64,000 bases of DNA from Burkholderia ambifaria AMMD (lineage in GTDB: Bacteria > Pseudomonadota > Gammaproteobacteria > Burkholderiales > Burkholderiaceae): positions 3,038,001 to 3,102,000 of the forward strand of contig NC_008390.1 of assembly GCF_000203915.1 (NCBI RefSeq). Direction: 5' to 3'. Shown here piece by piece: positions 28,719 through 39,391 of this stretch. The notes below the pieces were generated by a model. It did not search any database. It had not been told where the DNA came from and saw only the letters and a list, made by a program, of their open reading frames with translations. Made by a program: the position numbers and the translations under genes. Positions within the stretch are counted from its first letter, which is position 1. The number at the start of each line of letters is the position of its first letter.

Positions 28719-29345
28719 TCAGTGCGCGCCGCGCGGGCCGGAACCCGTGCGCGCGCCGATTTTTTGTTCGAGTCGCTCGATCCGTTTTTCGACCCGCGCG
28801 AGCGCATCGCGCGCACGCGCCAGTTCGGCGTCGAAGCCGCCGAGCACCGTGCGCCGAACGACTTGCGGGTTCTCGTCGAGCCAGTACTCGGCGACGGAAT
28901 CGAGCACGTTGCGGCCGGTGCGGCGCGCGCGTGCGCCGGCGTCGCGCACGACCGTCGCGATCCGGTGCGCCGCCGCGTCGCCGACCAGCTTCGCGAGATC
29001 TTCTTCAGGTTCCCAGCGCAGGTGCTCGGCCAGCTTCGCGATCTGCGTCGCGAACTCCGCGTCGCCCTCGATCTTCACGTGCTTCATCACGGCCGGCTGG
29101 CCGCCTTGCAGGAACGCGGCGACCGCGTCGCCCGCGAGCGCGATCGACACGTCGACGTGTTGCGCATCGTGCGCGTCCACCGCGGATAGATAACCGTCGG
29201 GCTGCACGAGCAGCGTGAGCGTGACGGGCGGCACGTCGAGCCGGGCGGTCTTGCCCGCGTAGGGGATCAGGCGGTCGCGCGCCCACGATTCGCGCGCGAG
29301 CAGGTGATTGACAGCAGCAGCAAAAGGCTTGGCGGCAAAGGTCAT
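28719..29345 (-). CDS. ubiJ: ubiquinone biosynthesis accessory factor UbiJ
   Basis: 208 residues. The N-terminal SCP2 lipid-binding domain (residues about 15-115, with AGDAVAAFLQGGQPAVMKHVKIEGDAEFATQIAKLA) and the C-terminal coiled coil (LARARDALARVEKRIERLEQKIG) are the UbiJ layout. UbiJ carries the hydrophobic intermediates for the soluble Ubi complex. It lies directly upstream of ubiB, and ubiE is 1.2 kb further upstream on the same strand. Confidence 0.92.
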   Translation of the reverse strand: MTFAAKPFAAAVNHLLARESWARDRLIPYAGKTARLDVPPVTLTLLVQPDGYLSAVDAHDAQHVDVSIALAGDAVAAFLQGGQPAVMKHVKIEGDAEFATQIAKLAEHLRWEPEEDLAKLVGDAAAHRIATVVRDAGARARRTGRNVLDSVAEYWLDENPQVVRRTVLGGFDAELARARDALARVEKRIERLEQKIGARTGSGPRGAH

Positions 29346-29360
29346 CGGGCTGGGAAAGAA

Positions 29361-29393
29361 AAACCCGCGCAGGCCGGGCGCCTACGCGGGTTT
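29361..29393. terminator. intrinsic terminator before ubiJ
   Basis: 14-bp stem (29361-29374 with 29380-29393, one G-T type mismatch), 5-base loop, A-rich on one side and T-rich on the other. It lies 16 bases before the ubiJ start, downstream of the Tim44-like gene on the minus strand, so ubiJ-ubiB must have a promoter overlapping it or depend on read-through. Confidence 0.75.
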
Positions 29394-29507
29394 CTATTGT
29401 AACGTCGGATCGTCGGCAGACCGCGGCCAACCGCACACCCGGGCGGCAAGCGGTCGCAGTGCGACGACCGTCGCCCGGGCAGCCGGCAAGCCGGCCGCCG
29501 GTCACGC

Positions 29508-30542
29508 TCAGTGCGTGTTGATCTGCTGGATACCCGCGAGCAGCCAGCCCTGGCTGCCCGACTTCGACAGGTTCCACACCTCGTCGAGCGGCGCGGCCGG
29601 CGCGTTCGCCGATTCGCGGATCAGCCCGTGGAAGCGCACGCTCGCCGACTGCTCGATGCCGCGATCCTCGATCGCGACCAGCTCCGCGTCGAGCTGCACG
29701 ACATCGGTCTGGTTCGCTTCGTTGCCGCGCGAATCGAGATCGATCTTGATCTCGGCGAACATTTCCGGCGTCGTGAACTCGCGGATGTCGGCCAGGTTGC
29801 CCTGGTCCCATGCCGCCTGCAGGCGCACGAAGTAGACCTTCGCGCTACGCAGGAACGCTTCGGTGTCGAAGCCGGCCGGCACCTGCAGCGGTGCGGCCGC
29901 CATCGCGCCCGCCGCACCGGCAGCCGCCGCGCCGCCGCCGAACACGCCTTGCGCTTCGTTCGCATAGCTGCTGCCGCTGCCCGCATAGTTGTTGCCGGTG
30001 CTGCCCTGCTGGAACGACGGGCTTTGCGAGTAGCCACCCGACGACGATGCCGAGCCGCCGACCGAATACGCCGGCTCCTGCGAACGGCGGCGGTTCATGA
30101 ACTTGCGGACCAGCCAGATGCCGATCATCGCGAGCAGTGCGATCACGATGACGTTCGCCATCATGCTCGCGAACGCGCCGCCCAGGCCGAAGTGCGACAG
30201 CAGCGCCGCGATGCCGAGGCCGGCCGCGAGACCGGCGATCGGCCCGAGCCAGCGCGAGCGGTTCGGCTGCGCGGCCGGTGCCGGGGCGGCCGGGTTCGCG
30301 CGCTGCGCCTGATTCGGTGCGGCCTGCTGCATCGGCTGCTGCGCGGGCGGCGTGGCCTGGCGCTGCGTGACGGTGGAATTCTGACGGCCGATGCTGCGCC
30401 CGCCGCCCATGCGCTTGGCCTCGGCGTCGAGCGATGCGAACGTGCCGGCCGTGAGCAGGCCGACCATCAGCAGCGTGCCGGCCCGTCGAGCCCACGGCTT
30501 CGACGGCTTGCTACGGTTGAACAACGAACGCGATTCGGACAT
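29508..30542 (-). CDS. Tim44-like domain membrane protein
   Basis: 344 residues. N-terminal hydrophobic segment GTLLMVGLLTAGTFASL (signal or anchor), then a Gln/Ala/Pro linker. A second hydrophobic region (WLGPIAGLAAGLGIAALLSHFG and MMANVIVIALLAMIGIWLVRKF) follows, then a Ser/Gly/Tyr-rich spacer and a C-terminal Tim44-like domain (from about residue 225: FLRSAKVYFVRLQAAWDQGNLADIREFTTPEM to the end). Bacterial Tim44-like proteins are membrane-associated, function unclear. Located between ubiJ and ubiE, probably not part of their pathway. Confidence 0.88.
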   Translation of the reverse strand: MSESRSLFNRSKPSKPWARRAGTLLMVGLLTAGTFASLDAEAKRMGGGRSIGRQNSTVTQRQATPPAQQPMQQAAPNQAQRANPAAPAPAAQPNRSRWLGPIAGLAAGLGIAALLSHFGLGGAFASMMANVIVIALLAMIGIWLVRKFMNRRRSQEPAYSVGGSASSSGGYSQSPSFQQGSTGNNYAGSGSSYANEAQGVFGGGAAAAGAAGAMAAAPLQVPAGFDTEAFLRSAKVYFVRLQAAWDQGNLADIREFTTPEMFAEIKIDLDSRGNEANQTDVVQLDAELVAIEDRGIEQSASVRFHGLIRESANAPAAPLDEVWNLSKSGSQGWLLAGIQQINTH

Positions 30543-30583
30543 CAGTTTCTCCAGATGTAAGGCGAATGTATGGGAAGAACCCC

Positions 30584-31315
30584 TTAGTACTTGGTTCCTA
30601 GGTGTAAAGCTACCACGCCACCTGACAAATTGTAATATTTGACGGCATCGAGGCCCGCTTGTTCCATCATCGTCTTCAGCGTGTCCTGATCGGGGTGCAT
30701 CCGGATAGATTCAGCAAGATACCGATAACTTTCAGCATCTTTCGCGAACTTGTCGCCAAGCCACGGTAATACTTTGAAAGAATACAGATCGTACGCTTTT
30801 TTCAGCGGATCCCAGACTTTCGAGAATTCGAGCACCATCACGCGGCCGCCGGGCTTCGTCACGCGGCGCATCTCGGCGAGCGCGGCGTCCTTGTGCGTCA
30901 TGTTGCGCAGCCCGAACGCGACCGTGACCACATCGAAGTAGTTGTCCGGAAACGGAATTTTCTCCGCGTCGCACAGCAAGGACGGCGTCACGATGCCCTT
31001 GTCGAGCAGCCGGTCGCGGCCGACGCGCAGCATCGATTCGTTGATGTCGGTGTGCCAGACCTCGCCCGTCGGGCCGGCCGCCTTCGCGAACGACTTGGTC
31101 AGGTCGCCCGTGCCGGCCGCGATGTCGAGCACCTTGAAGCCGGGGCGCACGTTCGCCTGCGCGATCGTGAACGCCTTCCACGCGCGGTGCATGCCGGCCG
31201 ACATCAGGTCGTTCATCAGATCGTAGTTGCTCGCGACCGAATGGAACACGCCTGCCACTTTCTTCGCTTTTTCGGTTTCCTCGACGCTTTCGAAGCCGAA
31301 GTGGGTTTTACTCAT
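30584..31315 (-). CDS. ubiE: ubiquinone/menaquinone C-methyltransferase
   Basis: 243 residues. C-methylates 2-polyprenyl-6-methoxy-1,4-benzoquinol (and demethylmenaquinol where present). Signatures: [27 protein letters not shown] loop [29 protein letters not shown] and [23 protein letters not shown]. Downstream of DUF971 and HIT genes on the same strand. A/T content is a little higher near the 3' end than in neighbouring genes. Confidence 0.97.
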   Translation of the reverse strand: MSKTHFGFESVEETEKAKKVAGVFHSVASNYDLMNDLMSAGMHRAWKAFTIAQANVRPGFKVLDIAAGTGDLTKSFAKAAGPTGEVWHTDINESMLRVGRDRLLDKGIVTPSLLCDAEKIPFPDNYFDVVTVAFGLRNMTHKDAALAEMRRVTKPGGRVMVLEFSKVWDPLKKAYDLYSFKVLPWLGDKFAKDAESYRYLAESIRMHPDQDTLKTMMEQAGLDAVKYYNLSGGVVALHLGTKY

Positions 31316-31340
31316 CGCGTTGATCCTCAGTAAATGGCAA

Positions 31341-31363
31341 GACGGCGCCGAGCGGGCGCCGTC
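31341..31363. terminator. GC-rich hairpin between DUF971 and ubiE
   Basis: Perfect 9-bp stem GACGGCGCC (31341-31349)/GGCGCCGTC (31355-31363) with a 5-base loop directly after the DUF971 stop; no clear T tract. May slow or partly stop transcription entering ubiE, or protect the upstream mRNA end. Confidence 0.45.
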
Positions 31364-31367
31364 GATA

Positions 31368-31781
31368 TCAGTGGCAGTGGCCGTGCGGCGCGGGTGCCGC
31401 CTGCATCGGCGCGTCGCGCTCGACGCCCGCCGCCTTCAGTTTGTCGAAATAGTCGCGCCACAGCGCGTCCTGCTGCGTCGCCAGTTCGTACAGCAGATCC
31501 CACGAGTAGATGCCGGTCGAATGGCCGTCGGAGAACGTCGGCTGCAGCGCATAGTTGCCCACGCCCTCGAGCGCGGTGATCGTCACCTCGCGCTTGCCGG
31601 TCTGCAGCGTCTCCTGGCCGGGCCCGTGGCCGCGTACCTCGGCCGACGGCGAATAGACGCGCATCAGCTCGAACGGGATCCGGAAGTTCTCTCCGTTCGG
31701 GTATTGCAATTCGAGCACGCGCGACACCGCGTGCACGACGACGCCGGACGGAATCGGCGTCGTGGAAGTCAAACCGCTCAT
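31368..31781 (-). CDS. DUF971 (gamma-butyrobetaine hydroxylase-like N-terminal) protein
   Basis: 137 residues. [31 protein letters not shown] and [24 protein letters not shown] are the family core, with the His and Cys-type metal positions partly visible and a His-rich tail GHCH. Family members are small metal-binding proteins linked to Fe-S or iron metabolism; role here unproven. ATGA overlap with the HIT gene indicates translational coupling. Conserved directly upstream of ubiE in betaproteobacteria. Confidence 0.85.
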   Translation of the reverse strand: MSGLTSTTPIPSGVVVHAVSRVLELQYPNGENFRIPFELMRVYSPSAEVRGHGPGQETLQTGKREVTITALEGVGNYALQPTFSDGHSTGIYSWDLLYELATQQDALWRDYFDKLKAAGVERDAPMQAAPAPHGHCH

Positions 31782-32221
31782 GGCTGCCTCGAATCGGTCG
31801 TTCGTTGAATTTCCTCGCGCACCGCATTGTGCAGCAGCGAGGCCTGCGCCGCGCGCGAGCGCAGCAGCGCCTCGGACACGCTGCGCTGGCGCGGCGCCCA
31901 CACGGGCTGCGGGAAATGGGCGTCGTTCGAGAAGCGCGGGATCACGTGCCAGTGCACGTGCGGCACCATGTTGCCGAGGCTCGCGAGATTCACCTTGTTC
32001 GGCTGCATCACGCGGCGCACGGCGCGCTCCACCGCGTAGACGATGCGCATCAGATGTGCCCGCTCGGGCTCGCCGAGATCGGAGAACTCGGCCACGTGCG
32101 CGCCCCAGATCACCCGGCAGAAGCCCGGGTAGTCGTGCTCGCCCGCCGCAAGGACGACGCGCAGCATGTCGTCCTGCCAGAGCACCTCGCCGCCGTCTTC
32201 ACGGCAAAACACGCATTCCAT
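31778..32221 (-). CDS. HIT-family nucleotide-binding protein
   Basis: 147 residues from the ATG at 32221, chosen because a GGGAG site lies just upstream (an in-frame start at 32233 adds four residues). The histidine triad reads PHVHWHVIP and an N-terminal CVFC pair could bind metal. HIT proteins hydrolyse nucleotide-linked phosphoramidates or adenylates. The stop overlaps the DUF971 start. Confidence 0.9.
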   Translation of the reverse strand: MECVFCREDGGEVLWQDDMLRVVLAAGEHDYPGFCRVIWGAHVAEFSDLGEPERAHLMRIVYAVERAVRRVMQPNKVNLASLGNMVPHVHWHVIPRFSNDAHFPQPVWAPRQRSVSEALLRSRAAQASLLHNAVREEIQRTTDSRQP

Positions 32222-32239
32222 CGTCGCTCCCATGTGGAC

Positions 32240-32267
32240 GGGCGCCGGCGCTCATGCGCCAGCGCCC
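32240..32267 (-). terminator. hairpin after the FAD/Fe-S oxidoreductase gene
   Basis: 12-bp stem (32240-32251 with 32256-32267, one mismatch) and a TCAT loop between the big oxidoreductase stop and the HIT gene. No T run, so efficiency is uncertain. Confidence 0.45.
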
Positions 32268-32306
32268 GCTCATCCCAAGCCCGGCCGGGCGGTCGTCATG
32301 CCCGCA

Positions 32307-35300
32307 TTAGACCAGCACGCGCTCGATCCCGCCATTGTTCGCGTGTGCGACATAGTCGGCCATCCAGTTCTCGCCGAGCACCTGGCGCGCGATTTCGACC
32401 ACGATGTAGTCGGCCTCGATGTTCGCGTCCTCGTTGTAGCGCGACAGGCCCTGCAGGCACGACGGGCAGCTCGTCAGGATCTTCACGTCCGGGCCGTTCG
32501 CGGCCGCGGCCGGCGCCGGCGCGTTGCCGGCCACGACCGGGATGCTGCGCAGCTTCGCGGCACCCTTGCGGATTTCCTCTTCCTTGCGGAAGCGGACCTG
32601 CGTGGAGATGTCCGGACGCGTGACCGCGAGCGTGCCCGATTCGCCGCAGCAGCGATCGTTCTTCTCGATCTTGTAGCCGTCCTTCTCCGCGCCCATCAGC
32701 TCGTTGACGAGCTTGACCGGATCCATCGTCTTGATCGGCGTATGGCACGGGTCGTGATACATGTAGCGCGTGCCCGTCACGCCGTCGAGCTTCATCCCCT
32801 TCTCGAGCAGGAACTCGTGGATGTCGATGATCCGGCAGCCCGGGAAGATCTTGTCGAATTCGTAGCCTGCAAGCTGGTCGTAGCAGGTGCCGCACGACAC
32901 GACCACCGTCTTGATGTCGAGGTAGTTCAGCGTGTTGGCGACCCGGTGGAACAGCACGCGGTTGTCGGTGACGATCTTCTCGGCCTTGTCGTACTGGCCC
33001 GAGCCGCGCTGCGGATAGCCGCAGCACAGGTAGCCCGGCGGCAGCACCGTCTGCACGCCCGCTTCCCACAGCATCGCCTGCGTCGCGAGGCCGACCTGCG
33101 AGAACAGGCGCTCGGAGCCGCAGCCCGGGAAGTAGAACACCGCTTCCGAATCGACCGTCGTCGACTTCGGGTTGCGGATGATCGGCACGATCTTGTTGTC
33201 CTCGATGTCGAGCAGCGCGCGCGCCGTCTTCTTCGGCAGGTTGCCCGGCATCTTCTTGTTGACGAAGTGGATCACCTGCTCGACCACGGGCGGCTTGCCG
33301 ACCGTCGCCGGCGGATGCTGCGTCTGCTTCGTCACGACCTTCTTCAGCATGTCGTTCGCGAAGCGCTGCACCTTGTAGCCGACGCCCATCATCGCGCCGC
33401 GCGCGAGGTTGATCGTCTGCGGATTGGTCGCGTTCAGGAAGAACATGCCCGCCGCATTGCCGGCGTTGAATTTCTTCTTGCCCATCTTGCGCAACAGGTT
33501 GCGCATGTTCATCGTGACGTCGCCGAAATCGATCTTCACCGGGCACGGCGTCGCGCACTTGTGGCACACCGTGCAGTGGTCGGCCACGTCGTTGAACTCG
33601 TCCCAGTGCTTGATCGACACGCCGCGGCGCGTCTGTTCCTCATACAGGAACGCCTCGACCAGCAACGAGGTCGCGAGGATCTTGTTGCGCGGGCTGTACA
33701 GCAGGTTCGCGCGCGGCACGTGGGTCGCGCACACCGGCTTGCACTTGCCGCAGCGCAGGCAGTCCTTCACCGAATCGGCGATCGCGCCGATGTCGGACTG
33801 CTGCATGATCAGCGACTCGTAGCCCATCAGCCCGAAGCTCGGCGTGTACGCGTTGCGCAGGTCGGCGCCGTCGAGCAGCTTGCCCTTGTTGAAGCGGCCG
33901 TGCGGGTCGACGCGCTGCTTGTACGCGCGGAATTCGGCGATCTCGTCGTCGGTCAGGAACTCGAGCTTCGTGATGCCGATCCCGTGCTCGCCGGAGATCA
34001 CGCCGTCGAGCGAGCGCGCGAGCTTCATGATGCGTGCGACCGACGCGTGCGCGTCCTGCAGCATCTCGTAGTTGTCGGAGTTGACCGGGATGTTGGTGTG
34101 GACGTTGCCGTCGCCCGCGTGCATGTGCAGCGCGACGAACACGCGGCCGCGCAGCACGCGCTTGTGGATCGCCTGCGCTTCGTCGAGGATCTGCTTGAAC
34201 GCGCCGCCGTTGAAGATCGCGCGCAGCTCCGCGCGGATCTCCTGCTTCCACGAGATGCGGACCGTGCGGTCCTGCGTGATGTGGAACACGGTCGCGCCCG
34301 GTTGGTCGTCAGCACGATCGGCGAACTTCTCGGCAAGGGCCTCGTAGCCGAGCTGCACGAGGTAGTGCTGCGCCTCGCGCAGCGGCTGGTCGAGCCGGTC
34401 GCGCACGAATTCCCAGCGGGCACGCACGCGCTTGAGCAGCTCCAGCGCCTGCTGCACGCGATCCTCGAGCAACTCGGCGCTCGGGATCTCGTTCGCGTCG
34501 TCGGTCTTGCCGAGCGGCAGGTTGCCGGCGCGGAAGAACGCCTCGAGCGCGTCGACCAGCTGCAGCTTGTTCTTCAGCGACAGCTCGATGTTGATCCGCT
34601 CGATGCCGTCGGTGTACTCACCCATCCGGTTCAGCGGGATGACGACGTCCTCGTTGATCTTGAACGCGTTCGTGTGCTTCGCGATCGCGGCCGTGCGGCT
34701 GCGGTCGAGCCAGAAGCGCTTGCGCGCCTCCGCGCTGACCGCGACGAAGCCTTCGCCGCTCTTGCCGTTCGCCATCCGGATCACTTCGGACGTCGCTTGC
34801 GCGACCGCATCGGCGTCGTCGCCGACGATGTCGCCGATCAGCACCATCTTCGGGAAGGCGTTGCGCTTGCTCTTGGTCGCGTAGCCGACCGCGCGCAGGT
34901 AGCGCTCGTCGAGGTGCTCGAGGCCCGCGAGGATCGCGCCGCCCTGCTTCGACGTCTCGAACAGGTAGTCCTTGATTTCGACGATGCTCGGGATCGCCTC
35001 GCGCGCCTGGCCGAAGAATTCGAGACAGACGGTGCGCGTGTGCGCGGGCATCTTGTGCAGCACCCAGCGCGCGGAGGTGATCAGCCCGTCGCAGCCTTCC
35101 TTCTGCACGCCCGGCAGGCCGGCGAGGAACTTGTCGGTGACGTCCTTGCCGAGGCCTTCCTTGCGGAACCGGCGGCCTTCGATCTCGAGCATCTCGGTCT
35201 TCAGCAGCTTCTCGCCCGGCGCATACGCGCCGTCGAACCACTTCAGCTCGAAACGCGCGACCGCGATGTCGTGGATCTTGCCCTGGTTGTGCTCGTGGCG

Positions 35301-36329
35301 CGTGACTTCGAGCCAGTTGCCCTCCGGGTCGACCATCCGCCACCAGGCGAGGTTGTCGAGCGCGGTGCCCCACAGCACGGCCTTCTTGCCGCCGGCGTTC
35401 ATCGCGACGTTGCCGCCGATGCACGATGCGTCGAGCGAGGTCGGATCGACCGCGAACACGTAGCCGGCCGCTTCGGCCGCTTCCGTCACGCGGCGCGTGA
35501 CGACGCCCGCGCCGGAGAAGATCGTCGGCACCTTGTGCGCGACGCCCGGCAGTTCGGTGAGCTCGACCGCGCCGAGCTGTTCGAGCTTCTCGGTGTTGAT
35601 CACCGCGGAGAACGGCGTGAGCGGCACCGCGCCGCCCGTGTAGCCGGTGCCGCCGCCGCGCGGGATCACGGTCAGGCCGAGCTCGAAGCAGGCCTTGATC
35701 AGTGCCGCGATCTCGGCTTCGGTATCGGGGGTCAGCACGACGAACGGGTATTCGACGCGCCAGTCGGTCGCATCGGTCACGTGCGACACGCGCGACAGCC
35801 CGTCGAAGCGGATGTTGTCCTTCTGCGTGCAGCGGCCAAGCGCCTTGGTCGCGCGGCGGCGCAGGTCGGCCATCTTGTCGAATTCGTCGGCGAATTCGTC
35901 GACCGCGCGCTGCGCGGCGGCCTCGAGCATCTCGACACGTTCCGCGCGTTCGCGGCCGGCGTCGTCGTGGTGCGCGGTCAGGTCGGCGCGGCGGCGCTTG
36001 CCGATCTCGGTCAGACGGTGGTTCAGCGCCTCGATCAGGAGCGCGCGGCGCTTCGGGTTGTCGAGCAGGTCGTCCTGCAGGTACGGGTTGCGGCGCACGA
36101 CCCAGATGTCGCCGAGCACTTCATACAGCATCCGGGCCGAGCGGCCCGTGCGGCGTTCGGCGCGCAGCTCGTCGAGCACCGACCACGCGTCCGCGCCGAG
36201 CAGGCGGATCACGATCTCGCGGTCGGAGAAGGACGTGTAGTTATAGGGAATCTCGCGCAGTCGGGGCGCGGGGTCGGCGGCGACGGCGGCGGCCGCGCCA
36301 TGCGGATCGAAAACTTGTGGTGCGTTCAT
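32307..36329 (-). CDS. giant FAD-linked oxidoreductase with DUF3683, Fe-S and CCG domains
   Basis: 1340 residues. Domain order: N-terminal DUF3683 (about 15-130), FAD-binding type 4 domain ([33 protein letters not shown], about 205-350), FAD-oxidase C-terminal domain (with [15 protein letters not shown] and [13 protein letters not shown]), then two 4Fe-4S clusters ([11 protein letters not shown] and [13 protein letters not shown]) and two CCG modules ([11 protein letters not shown] and NDRCCGESG). It joins what are separate GlcD- and GlcF/LutA-like subunits in other systems, so it probably oxidises a 2-hydroxy acid such as D-lactate or D-2-hydroxyglutarate and passes electrons to quinone. The substrate is inference. 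Single gene. Confidence 0.9.
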   Translation of the reverse strand: MNAPQVFDPHGAAAAVAADPAPRLREIPYNYTSFSDREIVIRLLGADAWSVLDELRAERRTGRSARMLYEVLGDIWVVRRNPYLQDDLLDNPKRRALLIEALNHRLTEIGKRRRADLTAHHDDAGRERAERVEMLEAAAQRAVDEFADEFDKMADLRRRATKALGRCTQKDNIRFDGLSRVSHVTDATDWRVEYPFVVLTPDTEAEIAALIKACFELGLTVIPRGGGTGYTGGAVPLTPFSAVINTEKLEQLGAVELTELPGVAHKVPTIFSGAGVVTRRVTEAAEAAGYVFAVDPTSLDASCIGGNVAMNAGGKKAVLWGTALDNLAWWRMVDPEGNWLEVTRHEHNQGKIHDIAVARFELKWFDGAYAPGEKLLKTEMLEIEGRRFRKEGLGKDVTDKFLAGLPGVQKEGCDGLITSARWVLHKMPAHTRTVCLEFFGQAREAIPSIVEIKDYLFETSKQGGAILAGLEHLDERYLRAVGYATKSKRNAFPKMVLIGDIVGDDADAVAQATSEVIRMANGKSGEGFVAVSAEARKRFWLDRSRTAAIAKHTNAFKINEDVVIPLNRMGEYTDGIERINIELSLKNKLQLVDALEAFFRAGNLPLGKTDDANEIPSAELLEDRVQQALELLKRVRARWEFVRDRLDQPLREAQHYLVQLGYEALAEKFADRADDQPGATVFHITQDRTVRISWKQEIRAELRAIFNGGAFKQILDEAQAIHKRVLRGRVFVALHMHAGDGNVHTNIPVNSDNYEMLQDAHASVARIMKLARSLDGVISGEHGIGITKLEFLTDDEIAEFRAYKQRVDPHGRFNKGKLLDGADLRNAYTPSFGLMGYESLIMQQSDIGAIADSVKDCLRCGKCKPVCATHVPRANLLYSPRNKILATSLLVEAFLYEEQTRRGVSIKHWDEFNDVADHCTVCHKCATPCPVKIDFGDVTMNMRNLLRKMGKKKFNAGNAAGMFFLNATNPQTINLARGAMMGVGYKVQRFANDMLKKVVTKQTQHPPATVGKPPVVEQVIHFVNKKMPGNLPKKTARALLDIEDNKIVPIIRNPKSTTVDSEAVFYFPGCGSERLFSQVGLATQAMLWEAGVQTVLPPGYLCCGYPQRGSGQYDKAEKIVTDNRVLFHRVANTLNYLDIKTVVVSCGTCYDQLAGYEFDKIFPGCRIIDIHEFLLEKGMKLDGVTGTRYMYHDPCHTPIKTMDPVKLVNELMGAEKDGYKIEKNDRCCGESGTLAVTRPDISTQVRFRKEEEIRKGAAKLRSIPVVAGNAPAPAAAANGPDVKILTSCPSCLQGLSRYNEDANIEADYIVVEIARQVLGENWMADYVAHANNGGIERVLV

Positions 36330-36904
36330 GTTCGGACGACTCGGAGGGCCGATACACCGTGCACGGGCGTCGGCAAGCGCGTAGGCGCAATCTTGGGGAA
36401 ATCTGTTCTGTTGCCAGGCACGCGATTATTTCGCATGGGGCCGGAGCGGGTCTGGACTCACCGTTCCGGGGTGGCAGGGCCTGGCGGCACTCGGAGCCAT
36501 CAGCACGATCGCGCGCGGCGCGCATGCCGTTCCGCCGCAGGGCTGGCTGCGCGCGGCGTCGGCTTCAACGGGGCGATCCGAGGGTGCCTCTGCATCTTCC
36601 GATCCTTGATTCAAAACAGAATTCTAACCCATGATCGCGCCGTCCGTGACAGGCCGGACAGCTCGTGGGGCTTTCGCCGCAACCCGCACCAGGCCTGGTT
36701 CGGCACGATTTTGCGGCGACATTCGCCGTCCGTCCGGTCGGTAACCATGCGGTTAAGCCGGTAAACAGGGACGCGTCACGCGGCAAACACGGCCGCCCGC
36801 GCGGTTTCGCGACGGTGCGCCCGGCATGCCGCTTGCGTGCGGGCGGACCCTTGGCGCTATCATTGACGTTTTACCGTCTGCTTCCGCACCGCACGCGAGC
36901 GCCC
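36330..36904. other. long intergenic region with ilvA and oxidoreductase promoters
   Basis: 575 bases between divergent genes. A -10-like TATCAT lies about 45 bases before the ilvA start. I see no leader peptide rich in Ile, Leu or Val and no terminator-antiterminator pair, so no classical attenuation; open frames here look like noise. Confidence 0.45.
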
Positions 36905-38428
36905 ATGGCATCCCACGATTACCTGAAGAAAATCCTCACCGCGCGCGTCTACGACGTCGCGCTCGAGACGGAACTCGAACCCGCCCGCAACCTGTCGGCC
37001 CGACTGCGCAACCCCGTTTACCTGAAGCGCGAGGACAACCAGCCGGTGTTCTCGTTCAAGCTGCGCGGTGCGTACAACAAGATGGCGCACATTCCGGCCG
37101 ACGCGCTCGCGCGCGGCGTGATCACGGCATCGGCCGGCAATCATGCGCAGGGCGTCGCGTTCTCGGCGGCCCGGATGGGCATCAAGGCCGTCATCGTCGT
37201 GCCCGTCACGACGCCGCAGGTGAAGGTCGACGCGGTGCGCGCCCACGGCGGCCCGAGCGTCGAGGTGATCCAGGCGGGCGAGTCGTACAGCGATGCGTAT
37301 GCGCATGCCGTGAAGGTGCAGGCCGAACGCGACCTCACGTTCGTCCACCCGTTCGACGATCCGTACGTGATCGCCGGCCAGGGCACGATCGCGATGGAAA
37401 TCCTGCGGCAGCACCAGGGCCCGATTCACGCGATCTTCGTGCCGATCGGCGGCGGCGGCCTCGCGGCCGGCGTGGCCGCGTACGTGAAGGCGGTGCGGCC
37501 GGAGATCAAGGTGTTCGGCGTGCAGGCCGAGGATTCGTGCGCGATGGCGCAGTCGCTGGAAAAAGGCGAGCGCGTCGAGCTGAGCGAAGTCGGGCTGTTT
37601 GCGGACGGCACCGCGGTGAAGCTCGTCGGCGAGGAAACCTTCCGGCTCTGCAGCGAGCTCCTCGACGGCGTCGTGACGGTGGACACCGACGCGCTGTGCG
37701 CGGCGATCAAGGATGTATTCCAGGACACGCGCAGCGTGCTCGAGCCGTCCGGCGCGCTCGCGGTGGCGGGCGCGAAACGCTACGCGGAACGCGAAGGGAT
37801 CGAGAACCAGACGCTCGTCGCGGTCACGTCGGGCGCGAACATGAACTTCGACCGGATGCGCTTCGTTGCCGAACGCGCGGAAGTCGGCGAGGCGCGCGAA
37901 GCCGTGTTCGCGGTCACGATCCCCGAGGAGCGCGGCAGCTTCAAGCGCTTCTGCTCGCTCGTCGGCGAACGCAACGTGACCGAGTTCAACTACCGGATCG
38001 CCGATGCGCAGGCCGCGCATATCTTCGTCGGCGTGCAGATCAAGCGGCGCGGCGAATCGGCGGAGATCGCCGCGAACTTCGAGTCGCACGGCTTCAAGAC
38101 CGTCGACCTGACGCACGACGAGCTGTCGAAGGAGCACATCCGCTACATGGTGGGCGGCCGCTCGCCGCTCGCGCTCGACGAACGCCTGTTCCGCTTCGAA
38201 TTCCCGGAACGGCCGGGCGCGCTGATGAAGTTCCTGTCGTCGATGGCGCCGGACTGGAACATCAGCCTGTTCCATTACCGTAACCAGGGTGCGGACTACA
38301 GCTCGATCCTCGTCGGGCTGCAGGTGCCGCAGGTCGATCGCGCCGAGTTCGAACGCTTCCTCGCGGCGCTCGGCTATCCGTATGTCGAAGAGAGCGCCAA
38401 TCCGGCGTACCGGCTCTTCCTGTCGTAA
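36905..38428 (+). CDS. ilvA: threonine ammonia-lyase, biosynthetic
   Basis: 507 residues, as for E. coli IlvA. PLP enzyme making 2-oxobutanoate from threonine for isoleucine synthesis, and 2-aminoacrylate/pyruvate from serine. The PLP lysine is in FSFKLRGAYNKM, SAGNHAQGVAFSA and the phosphate-binding IGGGGLAAGV are clear, and two C-terminal ACT-like regulatory domains (about 335-410 and 430-507) give isoleucine/valine control. The ATG at 36905 follows a stretch without coding character. 12 bases before queF. Confidence 0.97.
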   Translation: MASHDYLKKILTARVYDVALETELEPARNLSARLRNPVYLKREDNQPVFSFKLRGAYNKMAHIPADALARGVITASAGNHAQGVAFSAARMGIKAVIVVPVTTPQVKVDAVRAHGGPSVEVIQAGESYSDAYAHAVKVQAERDLTFVHPFDDPYVIAGQGTIAMEILRQHQGPIHAIFVPIGGGGLAAGVAAYVKAVRPEIKVFGVQAEDSCAMAQSLEKGERVELSEVGLFADGTAVKLVGEETFRLCSELLDGVVTVDTDALCAAIKDVFQDTRSVLEPSGALAVAGAKRYAEREGIENQTLVAVTSGANMNFDRMRFVAERAEVGEAREAVFAVTIPEERGSFKRFCSLVGERNVTEFNYRIADAQAAHIFVGVQIKRRGESAEIAANFESHGFKTVDLTHDELSKEHIRYMVGGRSPLALDERLFRFEFPERPGALMKFLSSMAPDWNISLFHYRNQGADYSSILVGLQVPQVDRAEFERFLAALGYPYVEESANPAYRLFLS

Positions 38429-38440
38429 AGGCTTCGTGCA

Positions 38441-39265
38441 ATGAATCCCGAACATTCCCCGCTCGGCAAGGCCACCGTCTATGCCGCCCAGTACGACGCG
38501 TCGCTGCTGTTCCCGATCCCGCGCGCCGGCGCGCGCGAGCAGCTCGGCATCACGTCGGCGCTGCCGTTCTTCGGCACCGACATCTGGAACGCGTACGAAC
38601 TGTCGTGGCTCAACGCGCGCGGCAAGCCGCAGGTCGCGGTCGCGACGTTCTACGTGCCGGCCGAATCGCCGAACATCGTCGAATCGAAGTCGTTCAAGCT
38701 GTATCTCGGCTCGTTCGCCCAATCGAAGTTCGACTCGCTCGACGCGGTGCGCGACACGTTGAAGCGCGACGTGTCGGCCGCGTGCGGCGCGAGCGTGTCG
38801 GTGCAGCTCGTGTCGCCGCACGACTTCGGCAAGCTTCAGATGGAAGAGCTCGACGGGCTGTCGCTCGACCGGCTCGACCTCGACACCGACGTGTACGAAC
38901 CCGATCCGTCGCTGCTGTCGGCCGCGCAGGACGAAGCGCCGGTGGAGGAGACGCTCGTGTCCGACCTGCTGCGCTCGAACTGCCCGGTCACCGGCCAGCC
39001 CGACTGGGGCAGCGTGCAGATCCACTACGTGGGGCCGCAGATCGACCATGCGGGCCTGCTGCGCTACATCATTTCGTTCCGCAATCACACGGGCTTTCAC
39101 GAGCAGTGCGTCGAGCGCATCTTCCTCGACATCCTGCACGCGTGCAAACCGTTGAAGCTGGCGGTGTATGCGCGCTATACGCGCCGCGGCGGGCTGGACA
39201 TCAACCCGTTCCGTACGAATTACAACCAGCCGATGCCGGATAATGCGCGGACTGCGCGGCAGTAA
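38441..39265 (+). CDS. queF: NADPH-dependent 7-cyano-7-deazaguanine reductase
   Basis: 274 residues, the long two-domain (YqcD/E. coli) type. Reduces preQ0 to preQ1 for queuosine in tRNA. The QueF motif [12 protein letters not shown] lies in the first half and the catalytic cysteine is in [17 protein letters not shown], followed by FHEQCVERI. Same transcript as ilvA by spacing, ended by a strong terminator. Confidence 0.97.
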   Translation: MNPEHSPLGKATVYAAQYDASLLFPIPRAGAREQLGITSALPFFGTDIWNAYELSWLNARGKPQVAVATFYVPAESPNIVESKSFKLYLGSFAQSKFDSLDAVRDTLKRDVSAACGASVSVQLVSPHDFGKLQMEELDGLSLDRLDLDTDVYEPDPSLLSAAQDEAPVEETLVSDLLRSNCPVTGQPDWGSVQIHYVGPQIDHAGLLRYIISFRNHTGFHEQCVERIFLDILHACKPLKLAVYARYTRRGGLDINPFRTNYNQPMPDNARTARQ

Positions 39266-39329
39266 CTGAAGCGGTATTGGCGGGCAATCGCCGCGAGCCG
39301 CAGCCACCGGCAATCACGAGCCCGTAACG

Positions 39330-39365
39330 AAACAGCCCCGCCGGCTCGCGCCGACAGGGCTGTTT
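39330..39365. terminator. bidirectional intrinsic terminator
   Basis: Stem AAACAGCCC (39330-39338)/GGGCTGTTT (39357-39365) with inner GC pairs, followed by TTTTG on the plus strand and A-rich on the other side. It sits between the convergent queF and ridA-like genes. Confidence 0.8.
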
Positions 39366-39391
39366 TGCTGTGTGCGCCGGAAACGCGCGCG

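Noticed and set aside
32166..36764. 1532-residue plus-strand open frame
   Set aside because: Antisense of the giant FAD/Fe-S oxidoreductase; high G+C removes stop codons from the opposite strand.
36330..36904. ilvA attenuator or leader peptide
   Set aside because: No short frame rich in Ile, Val or Leu and no terminator-antiterminator pair.
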